Source of the DNA: Amycolatopsis cihanbeyliensis
GTDB lineage: Bacteria; Actinomycetota; Actinomycetes; Mycobacteriales; Pseudonocardiaceae
Direction: 5' to 3'
Length of the DNA stretch: 64,000 nucleotides
Assembly: GCF_006715045.1 (NCBI RefSeq)
Contig: NZ_VFML01000001.1
Span: 1,178,001 to 1,242,000, forward strand
The position numbers were made by a program, and so were the translations under genes. The notes beneath the pieces are model-generated. The model made no database searches. It saw only the letters and a list, made by a program, of their open reading frames with translations, and was not told where the DNA came from. Below are positions 59,750 to 64,000 of the stretch, piece by piece. Within the stretch, counting starts at the first letter, position 1. Each line of letters opens with the position of its first letter.

Positions 59750-60475
59750 TCAGGTGAGGACCGAAGCTACCTGCTCGATCAACCGCGCCGAGCTGGTCCC
59801 GTCGGAAGCCAGCTCCCACAACTGATTGTACGCAGTCTGGAAGGCAGCGACCTCGTCGTCCTCGTCCTCCAGGACGAAGTATGACACGCTCTCAGCGAAG
59901 ATCACGGCCGGATCGTCTGGGTCCGGAAACTCCAGGATCGTGAAGTTCCGGCCGAGGGCTGGCCGTGCTCCCACAACCCACGGGAGTACCCGGGTCTCGA
60001 TCGTCTCGTAGTTGGACGTCAGGTCGAGCAAGTGCTCGAGTTGCTCACGAAGGACCCTTGGGCCGCCGACCTGGGTATGGAGAGCGGCCTCGCCCAGCAA
60101 GATCCTCAGCTTGAGCGGATCACCCGCCGTAACACGTTGTTGCCGCGTCATACGAATGTCGAGCAGGCGGTCCACGTCCTCGGGCCGCACATGCGGGCTG
60201 TACGACGCTATGAGCGCCCGCGCGTACTCCTTGATCTGCACGAGGCCCGGCACGAACTCGCCTTCGAGCAGGGATATCGTGTCCGCTTCGTCTTCGAGTT
60301 CGTAGTACTCGGCCAGCCGCTTGGGCAGCACATCGTCGTACCGCCTGCGCATGGCGCCGCGCTTACGGCCATCCTTGGCGATCTCGACCATCTCGGCGAC
60401 AACGTCCGCCGGAGCGCCGTATGCCTCCAGCGCGTGCTTGACGCGGAGTGGTTCGGCACTCTGGCCGTTCTCCAT
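59750..60475 (-). pseudogene. Scr1-like regulator (DUF5753) lacking its N-terminal HTH
   Basis: 241 residues beginning MENGQSAEPLRVKHALEAYG, which in full-length relatives is the end of the XRE HTH recognition helix and what follows. The effector part (DUF5753) is complete: YYELEDEADTISLLEGEFVPGLVQ, ILLGEAALHTQVGG, and PAVIFAESVSYFV. Immediately upstream in frame there is a stop (TAG), and the preceding sequence does not encode the missing 40 or so residues. The protein as it stands should not bind DNA by itself. It is either a pseudogene cut at about 60,485 or an HTH-less partner. The DUF397 gene follows. Confidence 0.75.
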
Positions 60476-60631
60476 CCGGGAGTCCGACTAGGAGGCACCG
60501 AGGATGCTAGCCGACCGAACGGACACATCCGAACTCGCGGTGACCAGAGTTCGCCGAGCACGTCACGGCACACGCTGGGGTCACTCGCGGACATCTCCCG
60601 CCGTCTCAACGCGGACAGACGGCGACCAAGC

Positions 60632-60910
60632 GTGACAGCGCCCCGACCGGGTCTGCTCGAAACGGCCGAGCGTCACGAGATCTACCTGACCGCAGGCACC
60701 AGCGACGGCGAACACGTCATGCACTGGCCGGCAACAGCACGACTGACCGAATACGGACCAGACACGGTCGAGGTAGTCACCTACCTCCGTCGAACCGGCA
60801 TCCTCGGCCTGACCCCGGTCAGCCGAGACGATCTCCGCGTGTACCGGGTCGTCCCGACCGAGGCGGGCCGAGTCCTGCTTGCCGAGCACCGCATCGGCGG
60901 TGAACGGTGA
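60632..60910 (+). CDS. Hypothetical protein
   Basis: 92 residues from GTG 60632 (start uncertain; the frame is open further upstream). Contains PDTVEVVTYLRRTGILGLTPVSRDDLRVYRV. No known family recognised. Its end overlaps the next gene by four bases (GTGA), so it is the first of three coupled small genes. Confidence 0.6.
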   Translation: MTAPRPGLLETAERHEIYLTAGTSDGEHVMHWPATARLTEYGPDTVEVVTYLRRTGILGLTPVSRDDLRVYRVVPTEAGRVLLAEHRIGGER

Positions 60911-61176
60911 CCAGCGACAGCGGGCTCACGGTGGCCGATGCGCTGACCCTGCTCGACAGCCCACCCGACAGGTCCCTCGTGCCCAACCTGCCCCGCTGGG
61001 AAGCGATCCCGCTGGGCACGGCCTGCGGCGAGGTCTGCCAGGAACAGCCGCGGAGCCGCCCCCACCTGGCCGGGTGGCGCCGCGTGGTCCTGGATGACCA
61101 CGGACACGTCGAGAAACAGTTGTACTGCACCGTCCACGCCGAGCAGGCCGATCGGCTATGTCCGCCGTCGTCGTGA
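60907..61176 (+). CDS. Hypothetical protein
   Basis: 89 residues from GTG 60907, coupled to the genes on both sides (4-base and 19-base overlaps). It has three Cys (TACGEVCQEQ and QLYCTVHAEQ) with a His, which could bind a metal. No family recognised. Similar small genes occur near Scr1/DUF397 pairs in actinomycetes. Confidence 0.65.
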   Translation: MTSDSGLTVADALTLLDSPPDRSLVPNLPRWEAIPLGTACGEVCQEQPRSRPHLAGWRRVVLDDHGHVEKQLYCTVHAEQADRLCPPSS

Positions 61177-61544
61177 CCGGCCCGGAGGTGCCGGACGAGT
61201 TGATCGAGGTCCCGCTCGCCGACTCCTACGGCACTGTGCACGCCACGGTGCCGGCCTGGAACGTGGCCGGGCTGCTGCTGCACCGCCGCCCCCGGCTGGA
61301 ACGGCTCCAGCTCGGCTATCAGGTTCGCGAGAACTCCCGCATCTGGTTGCTGTGCATTCCCGACCATGGCTACCTGCCCCTGGAGTGCTACTCGAAGGCC
61401 GCCGCGACCAAGGCGGCCCGAGCGTTCCGCCGGGACGCCGACGACGGCGCGGTCACCGGCTGCACCTCAGCCGATCTCGCCCGGTGGGTCCGCGCATGGT
61501 GCTCACGCAACCCGGACGCCGTACCTCTACTCGGCTACGACTGA
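61158..61544 (+). CDS. Hypothetical protein
   Basis: 128 residues overlapping the previous gene by 19 bases. Features VPLADSYGTVHATVPAW, SRIWLLCIPDHGYLPLECYS and an Ala/Arg-rich helix. No signal peptide, no membrane segment, no family recognised. Last of three coupled small genes. Confidence 0.68.
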   Translation: MSAVVVTGPEVPDELIEVPLADSYGTVHATVPAWNVAGLLLHRRPRLERLQLGYQVRENSRIWLLCIPDHGYLPLECYSKAAATKAARAFRRDADDGAVTGCTSADLARWVRAWCSRNPDAVPLLGYD

Positions 61545-61769
61545 CGACTCGGCGGGATCGAGCGCCGGGCGCGGACCCAGCCACGGGCGCTCGACTCGCC
61601 TTCCCGACCGGGCGCCCGGTGTCGGCCGGACGCGGCCGATCCCCGGGCACCGTGCGCCCGGTCCCGGTCCTAACAGGAAAGGAGTTCGCGTTGGCAAGGC
61701 AACGGTCACCGCCGCAGGTCCGGTAGTCCCACCTACCCACAAATCAGGCCGATTAAAGGGAATAACGGA

Positions 61770-61988
61770 ATGACCACACCAACCAAGGCTACTGCGGAGC
61801 GAGTCCGGTTCACTGGTCCAGAAAGGACGGAACTCGCCGAGGAACTGAAACGGCAATACGAGCAGGGCGACAGCATTCGCGCTCTCGCGGACTCCTGCGG
61901 CCGCTCCTACGGCTTCGTCCATCGCCTTCTCACCGAAGCCAGAACCACCCTTCGCTCCCGGGGCGGCAGCCGTCCAGGAAACGACTAG
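61770..61988 (+). CDS. Small helix-turn-helix protein
   Basis: 72 residues. The region EELKRQYEQGDSIRALADSC followed by GRSYGFVHRLLTEA is a helix-turn-helix, and the tail TTLRSRGGSRPG is basic. Proteins of this pattern are common in actinomycetes; the target is unknown. The start ATG is preceded by AAAGGGAATAACGG. It stands apart from the small-gene operon by 225 bases. Confidence 0.82.
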   Translation: MTTPTKATAERVRFTGPERTELAEELKRQYEQGDSIRALADSCGRSYGFVHRLLTEARTTLRSRGGSRPGND

Positions 61989-62458
61989 ACCCGACGTCCG
62001 CTACCGCCCGGATGCACCATCCTGGCGAACCTTACCTGACGGCCGTACACCTGACGTCTATCTCTGGTAGTCACAGGTGAAGGTCGCACAGCTACCGATT
62101 GGAGTGATCTTGTGACTGCGAAGACGGAGCCGCTCGTGGGTGCGCACACTGTGTTCCCGCTCGGAGACTACAAAGGGCCGAGCATGGATCGCGCCGGATC
62201 CCCGGCTCGGCCGTCCGGACACAGCCTCCGGCTCGGCGACCGGCACGCCTGGGACATCTCCGCATAACACCTCAGTCCCGACCAGGCCCGTGATGGAGCC
62301 GCACCAGCCTGGCGTCGCGCACCTGCCACGTCCATGAGCAGCGGAAACACCATGCAAGTCAACACTGCCCAAGTCGGAACTTGACCAACTCGCCTACGTG
62401 GACAGCAAACTCGCCTACGCGAATGGCCAACACGCCTACGTGGCGGGCAAACACGCCG
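61989..62458. repeat. Intergenic region with a 21-base tandem repeat (62387-62458)
   Basis: A 470-base gap. Its right end carries three full and one partial copies of a 21-base unit (62387-62407, 62408-62428, 62429-62449, then partial), consensus AACWCGCCTACGYGGMNRGCA. Each unit equals seven codons, so the plus-strand frame reads as a degenerate N-S/T-P-T-W heptad, but I see no gene around it. It lies just beyond the stop of the leftward GntR gene. I see nothing else in the gap. Confidence 0.7.
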
Positions 62459-63124
62459 TCAGATCAGGGCGCGGATGGCGTTCTCGAATCCGGTGACGTG
62501 CCGCAGGGCCAGGTCGGCGGCGGCCCCGGCGTCGCCGTCGATGATCTTCGTCAGCAGCGGGACGTGCTCGCCGACGTGGCCGGCGACCCCGGACAACCGG
62601 GGCAGGAAGACGCCCCAGATCCGGGTGGCCAGGTTGTCGTAGGTGAGCAGGGTGTCCTCGAGGAAGGGATTGTGCACGCAGCGGTAGATGGCGCGATGCG
62701 CGGCGAGGTCCATCTTGAGCAGTTCGGTGGTGTTCTCCATCTCCTCCGCCCGCGCCAGCCGGTCGCGTAGCTTCGCGAGCGTGTCCCGGTCGGCCTCGGT
62801 GGCCCGCTCGGCGGCCGCGGCGGTGGCCATCGGCTCGAGGGTACGGCGCACCTCGGAGATATAGGCGAGGTCGGAGATGTTGACATCGGTGGCGAAGGTG
62901 CCGCGCCGGGGGAAGGCGACCACGAGCCGTTCCTTCGCCAACCGCTTCAGTGCCTCCCGAACGGGGGTTCGCCCGACCTCCAGCTCGCCGCTCAGCCGCT
63001 CCTCGTTGATCGGGCTTCCCGGCGGGATCTCCAGCATCACCAGGCGGTCGCGAATGGCGAGGTAGGCCTGCTCCGCCAACGAGGTTCCGGACCCGAAGGT
63101 CGCCGTGTTGACCGGTGCTCTCAC
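62459..63124 (-). CDS. GntR-family (FadR subfamily) transcriptional regulator
   Basis: 221 residues from GTG 63124. Winged HTH in the first 75 residues (INEERLSGELEVGRTPVREALKRL), and an FCD ligand/metal domain (LDTKM-like helix LLKMDLAAHRAIYRCVHNPF) behind it. It diverges from the sarcosine-oxidase-like gene, and a perfect palindrome sits between them, so it most likely represses that gene and itself in response to a small acid. Confidence 0.93.
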   Translation of the reverse strand: MRAPVNTATFGSGTSLAEQAYLAIRDRLVMLEIPPGSPINEERLSGELEVGRTPVREALKRLAKERLVVAFPRRGTFATDVNISDLAYISEVRRTLEPMATAAAAERATEADRDTLAKLRDRLARAEEMENTTELLKMDLAAHRAIYRCVHNPFLEDTLLTYDNLATRIWGVFLPRLSGVAGHVGEHVPLLTKIIDGDAGAAADLALRHVTGFENAIRALI

Positions 63125-63144
63125 CGGGCTTACTCTACACTACG

Positions 63145-63158
63145 ACTGATATATCAGT
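63145..63158. promoter_or_regulatory. Perfect palindrome, probable GntR operator
   Basis: ACTGATATATCAGT is a perfect 14-base palindrome 20 bases upstream of the ATG at 63178 and 20 bases from the GntR start. Position and symmetry fit a FadR-type operator controlling both divergent genes. Confidence 0.75.
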
Positions 63159-63177
63159 AGTTGACTAGAGGTACACC

Positions 63178-64000
63178 ATGACCGTGGCACCCACCTCAGA
63201 CGCAGTCGCCCCCGGTTCGCGACTGCCGGAACACCCCGACTTCCTCTGGAACAACCCCGAACCCGCGCGCGGCTACGACGTCCTCGTCGTGGGTGGCGGC
63301 GGGCACGGCCTCGCCACCGCCTACCACCTCGCCCGCACGCAGGGCGTCAGCAACGTGGCCGTGCTGGAGAAGGGCTGGCTGGCCGGCGGGAACATGGCCC
63401 GCAACACCACGATCATCCGGTCCAACTACCTGTGGGACGAAAGCGCCCGGATCTACGAGCACGCGCTGACACTCTGGGAGAACCTGGAGAACGAGCTGGA
63501 CTATCCCGTCCTGTTCGACCAGCGTGGCGTGCTGAACCTGGCACACAGCCTGCAGGACGTGCGGGACAGCGTGCGGCGGGTGAACGCCAACCGGCTGAAC
63601 GGGATCGACGCGGAATGGCTGGAACCCGCCGAGGTCAAGGACGTCTGCCCGATCCTGAACGTCTCCCCCGACATCCGGTACCCGGTACTCGGCGCCAGTT
63701 ACCAGCCACGGGCGGGCATCGCCAAGCACGACCACGTCGCCTGGGGCTACGCCCGTGCCGCGGCGGGCCTCGGCGTGGACCTCATCCAGAACTGCGAGGT
63801 CACCGGCATCCGAACCAGCGGTGGCCGGGTGACCGGGGTCCGCACCACCCGGGGGGACATCGCCGCGGGCAAGGTCGCGCTCTGCGCGGCGGGCCACTCC
63901 TCCGTGCTGGCCGGCATGGTCGGGCTACGGCTTCCGGTCGCCTCGCACCCGCTGCAGGCGATGGTCTCCGAACTACTCGAGCCGGTGCACCCGACGGTGG
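63178..64000 (+). CDS. Sarcosine oxidase beta-subunit-like FAD oxidoreductase, 3' end outside window
   Basis: At least 274 residues, open at the right edge. The FAD motif is [19 protein letters not shown] (about residues 35-53), followed by [20 protein letters not shown], where heterotetrameric sarcosine oxidases bind flavin. ATG 63178 follows AGAGGT. The family oxidises sarcosine or related N-methyl amines to glycine, formaldehyde and peroxide, with three further subunits usually encoded downstream. Regulated most likely by the adjacent GntR protein. Confidence 0.9.
   Translation, partial: MTVAPTSDAVAPGSRLPEHPDFLWNNPEPARGYDVLVVGGGGHGLATAYHLARTQGVSNVAVLEKGWLAGGNMARNTTIIRSNYLWDESARIYEHALTLWENLENELDYPVLFDQRGVLNLAHSLQDVRDSVRRVNANRLNGIDAEWLEPAEVKDVCPILNVSPDIRYPVLGASYQPRAGIAKHDHVAWGYARAAAGLGVDLIQNCEVTGIRTSGGRVTGVRTTRGDIAAGKVALCAAGHSSVLAGMVGLRLPVASHPLQAMVSELLEPVHPTV

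Noticed and set aside
1..64000. tRNA or rRNA genes, insertion sequences, attachment sites, replication origin
   Set aside because: I looked for them and saw none that I could support.

Overview
The window comes from a high-GC actinomycete, most likely a member of the Pseudonocardiaceae such as Amycolatopsis or Saccharopolyspora. I base that on G/C-rich third codon positions, GTG starts, many GTGA/ATGA overlapping gene pairs, and Scr1-like/DUF397 regulator genes on the right. The genus is inferred, not proven.

Roughly positions 1-52,000 form one biosynthetic gene cluster for an acylated, glycosylated non-ribosomal peptide; its left end lies outside the window. Two NRPS genes read leftward. 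The first (24961 to 10745) has four modules: starter C, A-T for Thr, C-A-T (code close to 4-hydroxyphenylglycine, Hpg), C-A-T (unassigned polar), and C-A-T-E (Gly-type code). The second starts on the stop codon of the first and runs off the left edge: C-A-T (Phe), C-A-T (Pro), C-A-T-E (unassigned hydrophobic or aromatic). Around them are an MbtH-like protein, a cytochrome P450, a type II thioesterase, and two Hpg-pathway enzymes (4-hydroxymandelate synthase and Hpg aminotransferase).

The acyl cap is built by a highly reducing type II polyketide synthase scattered over 26.8-52 kb. It has two active ketosynthases, two ketosynthase-like proteins without a catalytic Cys, two acyl carrier proteins, a ketoreductase, and three hotdog dehydratase subunits. 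A double-hotdog thioesterase, a DsbA-fold isomerase and a CrtI-like FAD desaturase form one operon. The last two are the signature pair of cinnamoyl-lipid biosynthesis (double-bond isomerisation, 6-pi electrocyclisation, aromatisation). With a starter C domain feeding Thr-1, this points to a cinnamoyl-containing non-ribosomal peptide (CCNP). Two GT-C (ArnT/PMT-like) glycosyltransferases and a NodU/CmcH-family carbamoyltransferase suggest that the peptide is glycosylated (mannose is likeliest) and O-carbamoylated. That combination is the most interesting feature of the window.

The cluster shows visible evolution. One adenylation domain (about 12,545-14,070) has utterly different base composition and carries a Gly code in a module that ends in an epimerase, as expected after an A-domain swap. 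A second dehydratase locus keeps only a 25-codon internally deleted remnant of its partner subunit. A repeated mini-ORF/inverted-repeat element lies in the NRPS/P450 promoter region, and a TTCTTGAA motif sits about 173-189 nt ahead of four cluster genes.

Positions 51,982-53,104 are a poorly coding, lower-GC gap. To its right are a stand-alone LysR-type HTH protein, a DUF574-type methyltransferase, a large LuxR/AAA regulator, a PucR-type regulator coupled to a secreted LIP-family lipase, a DUF397/truncated Scr1 pair, a small operon of unknown genes, and a FadR-type GntR regulator divergent from a sarcosine-oxidase-beta-like gene that runs off the right edge. These look like ordinary chromosome rather than parts of the cluster.
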